Below are positions 21,888 to 31,688 of a stretch of DNA of 64,000 nt, piece after piece. Source of the DNA: Steinernema hermaphroditum. Its lineage: Eukaryota > Nematoda > Chromadorea > Rhabditida > Steinernematidae. Each line of letters opens with the position of its first letter. Position 1 is the stretch's first letter. A model generated the notes under the pieces. The model saw nothing but the letters and a program-made list of their open reading frames with translations, was not told the origin of the DNA and ran no database searches. The stretch covers positions 584,012 through 648,011 of the forward strand of contig CM059623.1 of the NCBI GenBank assembly GCA_030435675.1, in the 5' to 3' direction. A program made the position numbers and the translations under genes.

Positions 21888-22214
21888 ATGTCGCTCCTGC
21901 TCCAATGCTTGTTGGGTCTTCGCCGAAGTTTCGAACTGGAGGACGAGATGTATAGAAAGTACCTATCTTGTGCCCGACTCATCAACTTTTTACGCCCCCA
22001 TTACTTTGGGCAACTGTTTCCCAAAGTAGCTTTGATGCCTGCCGAGGAGAATCTGAGACCTGCGGAATTGAAGATTCTATCCGTCCTTCACGGGTTCAGT
22101 CGTCGTAATGTTCTTAATCCCTCCGAAGAGGATTTTTTTGTTGATGTTTTATTTGTGTTGAGGTTTTTCGAACCTCAGTTGGTGGAAGGGTTTGAAACCC
22201 GCCAACACTTTTAA
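21888..22214 (+). CDS. Unrecognised small protein, probably a terminal exon
   Basis: A frame of 108 residues from MSLLLQCLLGLRRSFELEDE, preceded by an acceptor-like CTTATTTCAG at about 21876-21885 and followed by AATAAA at about 22229. Contains LRPAELKILSVLHGFSRRNV and an aromatic tail. No known family; could be part of a transposon gene, since tRNA-like repeats follow. Confidence 0.35.
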   Translation: MSLLLQCLLGLRRSFELEDEMYRKYLSCARLINFLRPHYFGQLFPKVALMPAEENLRPAELKILSVLHGFSRRNVLNPSEEDFFVDVLFVLRFFEPQLVEGFETRQHF

Positions 22215-22344
22215 AATGTCTTTCGGTTAATAAAGACAGTTGTTTTGTTGTGTGTATGTGTGAGTTCGGAGTTTTAAGACGGGTTTCAAGGACGTTGGTT
22301 TCAAGGGTGTTGTGTTAACATATACCCTCTCGATCCTTCCACCC

Positions 22345-22570
22345 CCATGTGAGCACGTGGCTTAGTGGTCTCGGGCGCTTGTTGGCGCACCATGGGAGTG
22401 ATGTCATCGGCCACGGGTTCGATTCTTGTCGCAAACTTTTAAGAGCCCTAGGTCAGACGACGGGTATGTATACCCTCTCTGACCCTCCATCCCTAGTGCG
22501 CTTGTGGCTGAGTGGTACAGGGCGGCTTCCACGCGAAGCCCGCCGGGTTCGATTCCGCCTCCAGCCCCCT
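22345..22570 (+). repeat. Two tandem tRNA-like blocks
   Basis: The first block has A-box-like GTGGCTTAGTGGTCTCGG and B-box GGGTTCGATTCTTG; the second (from about 22496) has GTGGCTGAGTGGTACAGG and GGGTTCGATTCCG. Neither gives a proper anticodon arm (no U33-like base in the candidate loop), so I treat them as tRNA-derived repeats. Confidence 0.5.
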
Positions 22571-22861
22571 GATTTAATTTCTTGTGACGGATCGGGACAA
22601 ACCTGATGATCAGCTGATCATTGATCATCGAGCATCAGGTTCGAAACCGTGAAGTGGGACAAATTTAATTGATCAAAAATCAATTAACAATCAATCGGGA
22701 CAAAATTAATTAAATAATTATTAATTAATTAATAAATATGGATTAATTAATTAATAATTCCCTGAAGCTCCGCCTACTTTCCACGAAATCTTTGGGCGTG
22801 GCCTTGAAAATGTCCCGATCGGTGAAATATCGATTTTGTCCCAGTTCTTTGATCACTACTT

Positions 22862-23266
22862 TTGTTCTTATCCTGAAAGGCACAGGTGCTAGCCATGACC
22901 TCGAAATAACACCAATAGCTGCACACAGAAGGACTGAATTCGTTATTCAATGGTTCCTACGTCACGAAATTTATGATGTACAACCGAGTATACTTGGAAG
23001 CCTTATCCCAGAACACAATATGGACACAATCGCCCTCACATTCATCGCCCTCGTTAGTGAGAATTTGGATTTGTCAACAGAGAACTACCTTACGCAAACT
23101 AAATTACGAAACCACAGGTGTGTTGGAGTGGATAGATTTACTTGACTCTTTCATGTTCAGGAAGATTATCTACGCAGCCGCAGAGTCTATATGACTGAGC
23201 CAGCAAAGTAAGTGTTTTTTCTTAGATTTTCAGTTTCTAGTTCTCGGTTTCAGATTTTCACATCAC
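22862..23266 (+). repeat. Duplicate of 20540-20937
   Basis: Nearly identical 400 bp copy of the 3' part of the gene at 20060, including the terminal intron and exon. The left part is joined to unrelated sequence, so this copy cannot encode the whole protein. Confidence 0.8.
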
Positions 23267-23660
23267 GACCTGCAAGGGTTCGTGCGGCGATACGGGAGGC
23301 TATTACGGCCTCAGGAACCCGCGATCGGGTCTGATGGTGGTTTCTTCCACCACGGCACGATATGCGGGCAGGAACGTCACAGGGACGTTATCCCTCTGTA
23401 TAGGGTCCTCCTCGTTTTCCCGCCGACCTGGCCTCCGCCGTCCTCGCCGCAGCCACCACCGCCGTCCTCGCCGCTGTCGTCTTCAGCGAAATTCCAGGAC
23501 GATATAGCGGACCTGTGCCGTCAGATGGCGGCCCAGTGCCGCAGACAAGCGGAAGACCGCCGCACAGAGGCGAAAGACCGCCCTTTGATTGTCTTGTAAT
23601 TTGTATTTTAATGATATTATTATTGTTTGTAATGTCATGTTTTTTTATTATTAATAAAGA
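23267..23660 (+). pseudogene. 3' fragment of an unidentified, possibly transposon-related gene
   Basis: A frame reads VRAAIREAITASGTRDRV and stops; another reads a Pro/Ser run and then DDIADLCRQMAAQCRRQAED before a stop at about 23600. An AATAAA signal lies at about 23654. Heptad-like Arg/Gln/Glu content suggests a coiled coil. Mixed frames suggest decay. Confidence 0.35.
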
Positions 23661-23992
23661 ATTTGTAAAATCATTCAAAGTCGTTTTTTTCACAGTCCAT
23701 GCCTCCTTTTCCACTCTGCAAAGTCCATAAAAATGTTACTCGGAAAGTTTCCGTCCCTATCGTCACTCAGATCTCTCACACACGCACGCGATCGTGGTTA
23801 CCGTAATAGCGTGACGGGACGTTCATTACGATATCAAAAGCCGAAAAGCCGAAATTCGAACACGTACGCGTAAAGTAATAAATAATAATTAATGGGACAC
23901 ATTAAGGTGGAGAAAACAACTTAAGGTCACAACGGAAAGGGAAACATTTCATTTTTCTTTCACCACCGTACAACCGTACATTTCCAGAGATA

Positions 23993-24664
23993 ATGTTCTC
24001 GAAGCACCAGTCAACTGAAAAAGCCGAATCTTCCCAGAAGAAGAAGCTCTTTCAAAACGAAAACGAAGACGATGACTTGAGGCAGCTAGCTTCCGGTATG
24101 TTTAATGTGTTTTATCTTATTTCAAAATTTTGTGCCAGCTTTTGACGGCGACGAGTTCGATCGTCAAGCTGTTGCCTCAGGTTTAATTAAAAAATTAAAC
24201 CGTCAAATGGAAGACGACGACGACAAGGAGAACGAATCGCACGATCTCCGGCGTCACTAATCAATCACTAGTTAATTATTGCAGGAGACTTTTTCGAGGT
24301 CTCTAGAAAGGATATTCGCCTTCCGCACCTGGAGGGCTGCAAACGTGCAGTCCAGTTCAAATTCCCAAAAGTCAAGAATCCTGAGGAAAAAAATGAACTT
24401 CGCGATGAAGAAAATCATCGACAATCTCCTGAAGGATGTCGCGGAAGGCTCATTTGCGACTGTCAACTTCTATCACCCTTCGATACAGTCACACTCGGAT
24501 AGCTTGAAAAGTGGACGCTTCTCCACATCAACCCGTCAATTCGCCCTAAGCACGGCGAATACCCTCAAGAATGTCCTCGAGAAACTCTCTCAGTCGCAAA
24601 AAGGCCTACGATATGATGACAAATTCATAATGGAAGTGCTGTTCTTCGAACCTCCTCGAGGTAA
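23993..24664 (+). pseudogene. Unrecognised three-exon gene with a frameshift
   Basis: Exon 1 starts MFSKHQSTEKAESSQKKK and ends at a GTATGT donor near 24095; exon 2 (from about 24139) reads FDGDEFDRQAVAS; exon 3 starts after TTATTGCAG at about 24285 and reads GDFFEVSRKDIRLPHLEGCK. Near the A-run at about 24385-24395 the best frame shifts, and the rest reads KKIIDNLLKDVAEGSFATVN to EVLFFEPPRG, ending at a possible GTAAAT donor (24662). Acidic/basic N-terminus, no recognised domain. The shift could be a sequencing error in the homopolymer. Confidence 0.4.
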
Positions 24665-25252
24665 ATAAATTGTTTATTTTCGAATAGGGTTCGGCTCGGC
24701 TCAGAGGCTCGGCTCCGGCTCCGGCTCAGTTCCGATCTCTGGTCAAAAGTCGTGTCTCAGATCGCAATAAACGCGAATATGATATGATTTTAATAACTAA
24801 TCCAGGTTATAGAGAGCAATTAAAAAATGGACCTCAAAGACCATAAAATGGACTTCAAAACCTCTGGAATTTCATGGTCAGCCCGTCTGCCTGGAAAATG
24901 AAGCTCACTTCTTGGTTAAACTGTGACAATGGTGGGTCGTAGTTCACGATCGCAGTGCGATTCACAGGGTTCGTCCCCGTGTAAATGCGTTCTTCTTCAA
25001 CGGGACCCCTGTAATTGCTGAACTGCATATATATAGATTAATTAAGTCGATTACCTTATCATTGCAAAGTACATCTTCCGCTGCACCTGTTTTCCACTGA
25101 TGACTATGTTTGTAATGTAGATCCGCTTCAGCGTCAAATCGCTTTCCGCACTGAGCGCAACGCCGTAGTAGACGGGCGGTTCTAAAATAGTTACATTCTG
25201 CTTTTCAGCACATTGATTCATACATACCAATATCCCATGAGGTGCCAACATA

Positions 25253-26913
25253 CAGTGGCGAGCATAGAAATAGCCGCACTACATATTGGAAAAATGTTCG
25301 GTCATTTTGAGAACGGTTTGCCTCGCATGCTTCGATGGTAATGCGTGTATGATGTGCAGAATTTCCTGGAGAATTTGGCTGTGCCAGCTAGAATGACAGA
25401 AAAATAGTTCTAGCTTAGCATGGCCTGAATTCAGACCGAGGGTGCCGATTTTACGCGGGCACAGAAATAGCCGCACTTTGAATGTTCTTTTTTATTGCCG
25501 AAAATTTTTAACAAAGAACGTAAAAACAACAGGCTACATACAACAATGATCTAGTATCTTGTCGGAAATCCTTTACTTGCGATGACAGCTCTGCAGCGAC
25601 GTTGCATGGAGTCGACAAGGCGCATGCAGCGGGTCACGGGTATGTTTCTCCAGGCTTGTTCGATGCTGACTGACAATTCGGCAAGGTTCTTAGTTTTCTT
25701 TGCCTGCACCACCTTCTCAATGTCGTTCCACAAATTCTCGATCGGATTCAGATCCGGGCTTTGAGCTGGCCAATCTAGAACGCGCCACTTATTCTTCTTA
25801 TACCAAGCCTTCGCGATCTTGCACGTGTGTTTGGGATCATTATCTTGCTGGAAAATCCAATTTCGGCCGAAATGTTGGCGTGCATATGGCTTCAGCACCT
25901 TCTCCATGATATCCACATACTTCTTTACATCGAGAATTCCGTCAATATGAAAAATTGGACCAACTCCGGACCGCCGGAAGCCCGCCCATACCATCACAGA
26001 ACCGCCGCCATGTTTAACAGTTACCTTGGTGCAGCGTGGATCGAATTCTTCACCGACGTACCGTCTCACATACGTCTTTCCGTCGGACCCTAGCCGGTTG
26101 AACTTCGATTCGTCCGTGAATAACACTTTGGCCCAGTCTTCAGGCTGCCAGGTGATGTGCTTCTTAGCGAAGGCAATTCGAGCTTCTCGGTTTTTCTTCG
26201 ACACGAGCGGCTTCTTGCGGGCGACTCGTCCCATCAATCCGACTTCGTTCAAACGTCGTCGGACAGTCCAAACGCTCAGATTGAAGCCGGGAGATCCACT
26301 CAATTCATTCTGGATATCCACAGCAGTCTTCATCCTATCCGCTTCAGACATCATCCTGATCTTTCTATTCACACGGTCCGTACTTTTTCTTGGTTTCGGC
26401 TTCCTTACCGGATTTTCCACATTTCCTCGACTCTTCTGTATCGTTTTCACGGCATTTCGCACTGCCTTCTCCGAAATTCCCAACTTGTCGGCGATTCTTC
26501 GCATGGAATTACCTTCCTTCTTCAGGGTGTCGATACGAGCGCGTTGTTCAGGTGATATGTGTTTTCCCCGTCCCATTTTCTAAAAGAATTGAGTAACAGA
26601 TTAATAACAGAAATAACAGAGCACGCAAAATAACACGTTACCGTCGGAGAAATTGACTCGAAAACTCACAATAAAAAAGAACATTCAAAGTGCGGCTATT
26701 TCTGTGCCCGCGTAAAATCGGCACCCTCGGTCTGAATTCAGGCCGTGCTAAGCTAGAACTATTTTTCTGTCATTCTAGCTGGCACAGCCAAATTCTCCAG
26801 GAAATTCTGCACATCATACACGCATTACCATCGAAGCATGCGAGGCAAACCGTTCTCAAAATGACCAAACATTTTTCCAATATGTAGTGCGGCTATTTCT
26901 ATGCTCGCCACTG
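25253..26913 (-). mobile_element. Tc1-like transposon with intact transposase
   Basis: 1,661 bp, flanked by TA on both sides (25251-25252 and 26914-26915). Terminal inverted repeats of about 235 bp differ at only a few positions. The word GTGCGGCTATTTCT occurs at the outer and inner edge of each repeat, followed by ATGCTCGCC or GTGCCCGCG, giving an IR/DR layout. The complete transposase frame and well-matched arms point to a young insertion. Confidence 0.95.
25551..26576 (-). CDS. Tc1-family transposase, DD34E
   Basis: Intact 341-residue frame starting MGRGKHISPEQRARIDTLKK. Two helix-turn-helix parts lie N-terminally (MRRIADKLGISEKAVRNAV; IQNELSGSPGFNLSVWTVRR). The catalytic triad is visible as FTDESKFN, IFQQDNDPKHT and SPDLNPIENLW, with 34 residues between the second Asp and Glu. 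A GGGSVMVWAGF box lies between. Length is normal for Tc1. The product would bind the inner and outer repeats and cut and paste at TA. Nothing in the frame suggests inactivity. Confidence 0.95.
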   Translation of the reverse strand: MGRGKHISPEQRARIDTLKKEGNSMRRIADKLGISEKAVRNAVKTIQKSRGNVENPVRKPKPRKSTDRVNRKIRMMSEADRMKTAVDIQNELSGSPGFNLSVWTVRRRLNEVGLMGRVARKKPLVSKKNREARIAFAKKHITWQPEDWAKVLFTDESKFNRLGSDGKTYVRRYVGEEFDPRCTKVTVKHGGGSVMVWAGFRRSGVGPIFHIDGILDVKKYVDIMEKVLKPYARQHFGRNWIFQQDNDPKHTCKIAKAWYKKNKWRVLDWPAQSPDLNPIENLWNDIEKVVQAKKTKNLAELSVSIEQAWRNIPVTRCMRLVDSMQRRCRAVIASKGFPTRY

Positions 26914-27160
26914 TAGAACACTTTGCTCACGAGCAGTTTCCTAGGTGATGGCGGGAACGGTTTGTATCCCATGTATCTGAACTTATTCTGGAAGCACTTT
27001 GCCGAAGCATAGTCTTCCGCATTAGGGCACTCAAAGCCACCGTACCACGCAAGCCCGGATAAGCTGCGAACAAATATTTCCGTGGCCCTGACGTGACTAC
27101 ATCCTATTGAATCCATAACTGCAACAGAAACGGTTACGAGCAATACTCTTGAGATGGAAA

Positions 27161-28605
27161 TTTTCAGTAAGTAAACATTTATGATTGCGAGCTTGTATTT
27201 TAGTGTTTCTAAGAAACCAATCTTAATCCGATTAATCCTAACGGAAACGCAAAGTTGGAATGCACTGCTGTACAAAGCAAAACCGTGCACGCGTGTCGTA
27301 CCACATCGGCTTCGGCAATCGGGAAATGTTTCTCTTCACCTGAATGTGTTTGTGTCTACACTACAATTGCATGTTAACGTTGTTTTCGGTGTTTACATGG
27401 TATGCGTGCAAGCCGGTGCCTTTTTGAGGTAAATATTAGGTTGTTGTCTATTTTCGCACTGGGTAATGCTGGGATCAGATGGGTTAGTGCGTTCATAGTG
27501 CGTTAGTGGGTCCTGGACGGAAAATAAACAACATTGCGATAATGCCTGATAAATGTTACATCCGATAGCACCATTGGTTTAGTGCCCACTTTTGAAAATC
27601 TAGGGTAAATCGGCAATTGAAACTTCATGTGGGGGTAGGGCTATTTATATGGCCGCCACTGTATGGGCGATTGATTCTCTTCCCAGGCTGCATGCTCCGA
27701 TGCCTCTCCTGCATGTTATCTGTTTTCTTTGAATCACTTGCAACGATTGTCCCAATGCCTTAGACTATAAGTGAACATTGGAAGCTTCGATTTCACATGA
27801 CCTTTCCGACCTTTTGATTCGCCAGCGCAATTTATTGACCCCCGCTTTTATTTGTGCTTCAAAATAAAAATCTTCTCCTTTATTTTTCTTAAATGCTAAG
27901 GTCAAGGGAGTTCGAGGTGTGTAGTCCGCAGCATTAGATGATGATGTGAATCAGGAAGAGAAGCCAAAGATTGAGTTGCGGTCGGATCCAGGCCGCAAAA
28001 GTAATATGCCACTATGCTCTATGCGGTATTACTCAACAACGTGGATGAAAAGTTTTCGTGGGTTAGAGCAACCTCTCAGCTGTAGTTTGCGCGTAACATC
28101 TAGAAAAATATCTCTTTCGAATTCAAAATATGACACACACTAGGAACCAGATTCGGGGTTTTATCAGGTCCAACGGACGGACGCAATGTTAGATATTTTA
28201 TATTGCCCTCAAAACAGCTGCTCATCTTTAGCTGGGACTTAGATAATTACTGGGTATATAGGCGTCTCACAGCTCTATCTGGTAGCTACTTGTAAGGGAC
28301 TGTTGGAAACATCAGTAAATAAATTGAGCCAAACCTTGCAATTAGGTCGAAAACGGACAAAATGGAATTTTTCGACTTGGAACCTCCCTTGCTCTGTAGT
28401 GTAGTGGTTAGGGTTCTGGTCACGAAGCGCACTGAGGATGTCTAGTTGAATGGTGAATACTGTGATTAATTTGTGCTTGTTTATGGTAGAAAACTGAACT
28501 CAATAAAAAACGACATTAATTATGTAACAACCTAATATTCCGCAATGAAGGCCTTCCTGTAGGCCAATTTTCAGCTCGATCCGAAGTGGACACTTTGGAT
28601 GCCCC
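27161..28605. other. Intergenic, with a diverged repeat
   Basis: No gene supported. 28190-28470 is a diverged copy of the repeat at 12230, including an A-box-like TGTAGTGTAGTGGTTAGG at about 28396. The short frames at 27181-27432 and 27946-28143 look random. Confidence 0.35.
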
Positions 28606-29716
28606 TTATTCCCTTATGCGTAACTTACAGCTGGCTTCTATGGGAGACAAGATCGAGTCTTTGGGCACCCAGTACCGATCAATGATAGCACACTGATTGG
28701 GCGCAATGCATTTCGGTTGCAATTGGCCACCATTGACGTAAAAGTCGTAGTGTCCCATTGGAGCAAGCTTTCCAAATCCATTCGAACTAAAGCGCCGCTA
28801 TTTTAGTATGAATAATGGTCCACCAACCTCATATCTTCACCACTAGTGTGAATAACTTCGACGTAATGAGCGTCGTGTTTTGCGAGACCGCTACTCTTAA
28901 AACCTAAAAGAGGAGGGTCCCGACCTGAAACAAAATTACTAGTCCCAAGTGGCTAACTGACTTCACATACCGAAAATAGCGCCGAGTTTGATGTCAGCCA
29001 CCTGCTGGACATATTTTCCGGCGAATCCAGAAACATGAGCGCCTAGAGAGAAGCCGATTAAGTGCACCTTCTCAATCGGAATTCCGTGGACGTTGCGCAT
29101 CAGAATTGCCAACGTCGCAATGGCTCTTCCAAGAGATTGAGTCAGGAGAGCCGAGATTCTATAAATCCTCGATTGGCCTTGCAACCAGTTTGGACCGATA
29201 ATTATTCGGTCCTCCTAGAATTTCTCAATGTTAGATATGCATAAATAAATCTACAACTTACGTATTCCAGTTCCTTAACCAGGTAGTCTCGCATTTGATA
29301 TGGCCATTCGCTTCTACTCATCGACAATCCGCCCCATCCGTGAGTGATGAAGATTACTCTGGTATGTTGTGGGTCGCTGATGTTTAGACCTTCCAGATGA
29401 TCTTTGATACCATCGTATGCAATTTCATCATGTGAGATGTGTCTTTTCCTATCCACGATTCTCCTGAAATAATCACGACTGAAATTGAAATTCACAGGGT
29501 TTTGTGGCCGCACCCGTATGAGATGGTGAACATCATATTCCATTCCTTTGGGTCAAACGACGTTCGAGTAATGAACAATAGCCATAATCCAAAATTGTCG
29601 GTCCTTATATCGAAGCAGCCGATATCGATTGGTGACGTGAAGCACTTCACTTCCGCACGAGATGGAGATAATAAAAGCGTAAAGATAACTATGTAGACGC
29701 AGGTTCCAAGAAGCAT
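28606..29716 (-). CDS. Lipase-family (pancreatic-lipase-like) secreted protein, possibly inactive
   Basis: Five exons (29514-29716, 29262-29463, 28971-29214, 28828-28924, 28606-28786) join in phase to 308 residues. Signal peptide MLLGTCVYIVIFTLLLSPSR; then VIFITHGWGG (the strand with the oxyanion HG), VHLIGFSLGAHVSGFAG with nucleophile Ser in GFSLG, GRDPPL in place of the usual GLDPAG, DAHYVEVIHTSG, and APMGHYDFYVNGG. The final active-site region, C-x-H-x-R in active enzymes, aligns without gaps to CAIIDRYWVPKDSI, so the catalytic His is Ile. This suggests a catalytically dead or altered member. The ATG follows directly on TTTCAG, compatible with trans-splicing. Fold-back repeats start just upstream. 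Confidence 0.85.
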
Positions 29717-29740
29717 CTGAAACAAAACTGAAAACTGAAA

Positions 29741-30195
29741 CACAAAACCCCTCTTTTGTGTCGCTTAGCTTGTTTACGTGTGACTATTTAGGCAAAACAA
29801 AATAAAACTATACAATCATGATGCTTTCGGATCGGGCTATTAAATCGTCGTCAGATATTTGGGCCATGCCATGCAGGTTAACTTAACTGTCGCTTAACTT
29901 CAACTTGACTGTCGCGCAGCGAGGCGGCACAGCTGAAGTTGAAGCTAAGCGATAGTTAAGTTACTTTACTTTACTTTATTTCGTGAATCAAAGGCATTCC
30001 GCCTTGCACGACACCGATAATAGACAACAGAGGATAGTTAAGTTAACCTACGTAAAATCAACCTAAAAAATTTTTTGATGATGGTTTGATAGCCCGATCC
30101 GAAAGCATCACGACTGTGTAGTTTTATTTGGTTTTGCGTAAATAGTCATACGTAGACAAGCTAAGCGACACAAAAACGGGGGTTTTGTGTCGCGC
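29741..30195. mobile_element. Fold-back repeat upstream of the lipase gene
   Basis: Left part (TTTTGTGTCGCTTAGCTTG, then a TATTTAG...AAACTATACA block and GCTTTCGGATCGGGCTAT) is inverted in 30075-30180. A second, inner palindrome of TTAACTTAACTGTCGCTTAA type lies at 29878-30050. Non-coding; element class unknown. Confidence 0.6.
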
Positions 30196-30642
30196 AGAGT
30201 ATAAATGGGCCTTAAGGATATCCCGCTCTTCTTCGAGGCGCCCTTTTTGTTAGCGTGTAATCAACGAGGGCATGAGCGGAGCCCCGTGTTAAAAATTAAA
30301 AATTGGGGACGGGCACTTTTAGACACGATTTGGATAATTGTAACGGAATGGCTCTGCTTTAGAATGTAAACACACGCAAAGAACCAAAATAGATTCAACA
30401 TAACGTAACTCATTATATGTATACCGAACGACTAACAAGAGTTGAAATCCAACCGCAACGTCACGAAAACTTTACACTTGTATCTAATAGTTTCATGACA
30501 CGAGTCCAAGGATTCACAGAGCAACCGAAGAGAATCAAACAGCGAAAAGTGATTTGTTGTTGCTTGATCACGGCTAAAAAAATTTTCGGCGTTTTTATGT
30601 TTCTAAAATTAGATGCGAACGGGGAACGATATGCTTCTCTTA

Positions 30643-30772
30643 AGGGCCGGTCATAGTTCCGGAAACTGTTTCCGGAAACAGTTTTTACAATGGTGGAAAC
30701 TGTTTCCGGAAACTGTTTTTACAATGGTGGAAACTGTTTCCGGAAACTGTTTCCGCAACTATGACCGGCCCT
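30643..30772. mobile_element. 130 bp Harbinger-type MITE
   Basis: Ends AGGGCCGGTCATAGTT and its reverse complement, flanked by TTA on both sides (30640-30642 and 30773-30775). The interior repeats GGAAACTGTTTCC palindromes. Short length, G-rich terminus and a TTA duplication fit PIF/Harbinger MITEs. Confidence 0.7.
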
Positions 30773-30879
30773 TTATGTCGCTCAACCGTTTTCGTCGCTA
30801 CCATTTAATTCTTATTTCGAACGCATTCCTCCGGGGTAGACTCATCGAGCTGATATCACCTATGGAAAGATGTGCAAAT

Positions 30880-31680
30880 CAGAGATGCCAACTGAATCTT
30901 CCGACTGTTCGCGGGGAGCTGTAGCAGACGACGAGAGAAAATCGGATGCCCGTTTTCTTCGCCGCTGTATGCCAATTGTCTCTTGTCGTCTGCGCCCTTA
31001 TTACCGCTCCCCGCAAACGATCGAAATTTTCCCTAGTATATATTGTCGGCTCACGGTCGCCTCGGAGCCAACCCGAGCCGAGCCGGCTCGGACCACCCGC
31101 CCAACTGACAAGGGAAGCACCCGAAGTGTGACACTCCGATTTCGCTGAAAATTTGTGGGCATACAGTGCAGCCCGGGACTAAGAAAACGCACACAATTTG
31201 AGCTGCTGAAAATTAGACCAAGGTACCTAAAAGAGGTCTTTAATTGTAAGGTATCCTGGTGCGATGTCCCTGAAGCCTCAAAATATACGGTATTATTGTC
31301 AGTGTTTTTCGTTTTTTTCGCCGATTTTCTAAGGTTTTCGGCATTTGGAACGAAAATTAACATTGTAAATTAACAACCATGTTCTTGTAGCACGAAAACC
31401 AGTCAAAAAAAACGAAAAACACTGACAATAATACCGTATATTTTGAGGCTTCAGGGACATCGCACCAGGATACCTTACAATTAAAGACCTCTTTTAGGTA
31501 CCTTGGTCTAATTTTCATCAGCTCAAACTGTGTGCGTTTTCTTAGTCCCGGGCTGCACTATATGCCCACAAATTTTCAGCGAAATTGGAGTGTCATACTT
31601 CGGGTCCTTCCCTTGTGAGCCGGCCGAGCCGGCTCGCGGCTCGGCTCCCATTGCGAAATCAACCCGAGTCGGCATCTCTG
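30880..31680. mobile_element. hAT-like non-autonomous element
   Basis: Terminal CAGAGATGCC and GGCATCTCTG with an 8 bp duplication GTGCAAAT (30872-30879 and 31681-31688), as in hAT elements. The interior is rich in GAGCC/GGCTC words. A second transposon (31109-31615) is nested inside. No transposase. Related CAGAGATGCCAACTGA occurs at 54122. Confidence 0.8.
31109..31615. mobile_element. CAAGGG-family fold-back element, copy 2
   Basis: 507 bp, ends CAAGGGAAGCACCCGAAGTG and the inverse, flanked by TGA (31106-31108 and 31616-31618). Almost the whole element is an inverted repeat with a short centre near 31340-31400. The terminal 50 bases match those of the element at 4157 (shared AAGTG, ACAC-CCGAT and GCTGAAA words). 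Nested inside a hAT-like element. Confidence 0.85.
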
Positions 31681-31688
31681 GTGCAAAT

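Larger units (their letters stand above)
24855..27160 (-). pseudogene. Secreted-protein-like gene interrupted by a Tc1 transposon
   Basis: Coding blocks: about 27160 down to 26914 (hydrophobic SRVLLVTVSVAV, then SIGCSHVRATEIFVRSLSGL, WYGGFECPNAEDYASAKCF, ending LLVSKVF), 25228-25252 (VGTSWDI), 25055-25181 (EPPVYYGVALSAESDLTLKR) and 24855-25017 (NRTAIVNYDPPLSQFNQEVS, stop). The introns (46 and 37 bp) have good borders. The frame KVFY-VGTSWDI is continuous if the 1.66 kb transposon plus one TA is ignored, so the insertion is in coding sequence. Cys pairs and the hydrophobic start suggest secretion. Family unknown; the first exon with the start codon was not located. Confidence 0.65.

Noticed and set aside
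22496..22570. A genuine tRNA gene
   Set aside because: The B-box is good but the candidate anticodon loop lacks the U33 position and the acceptor stem does not pair.
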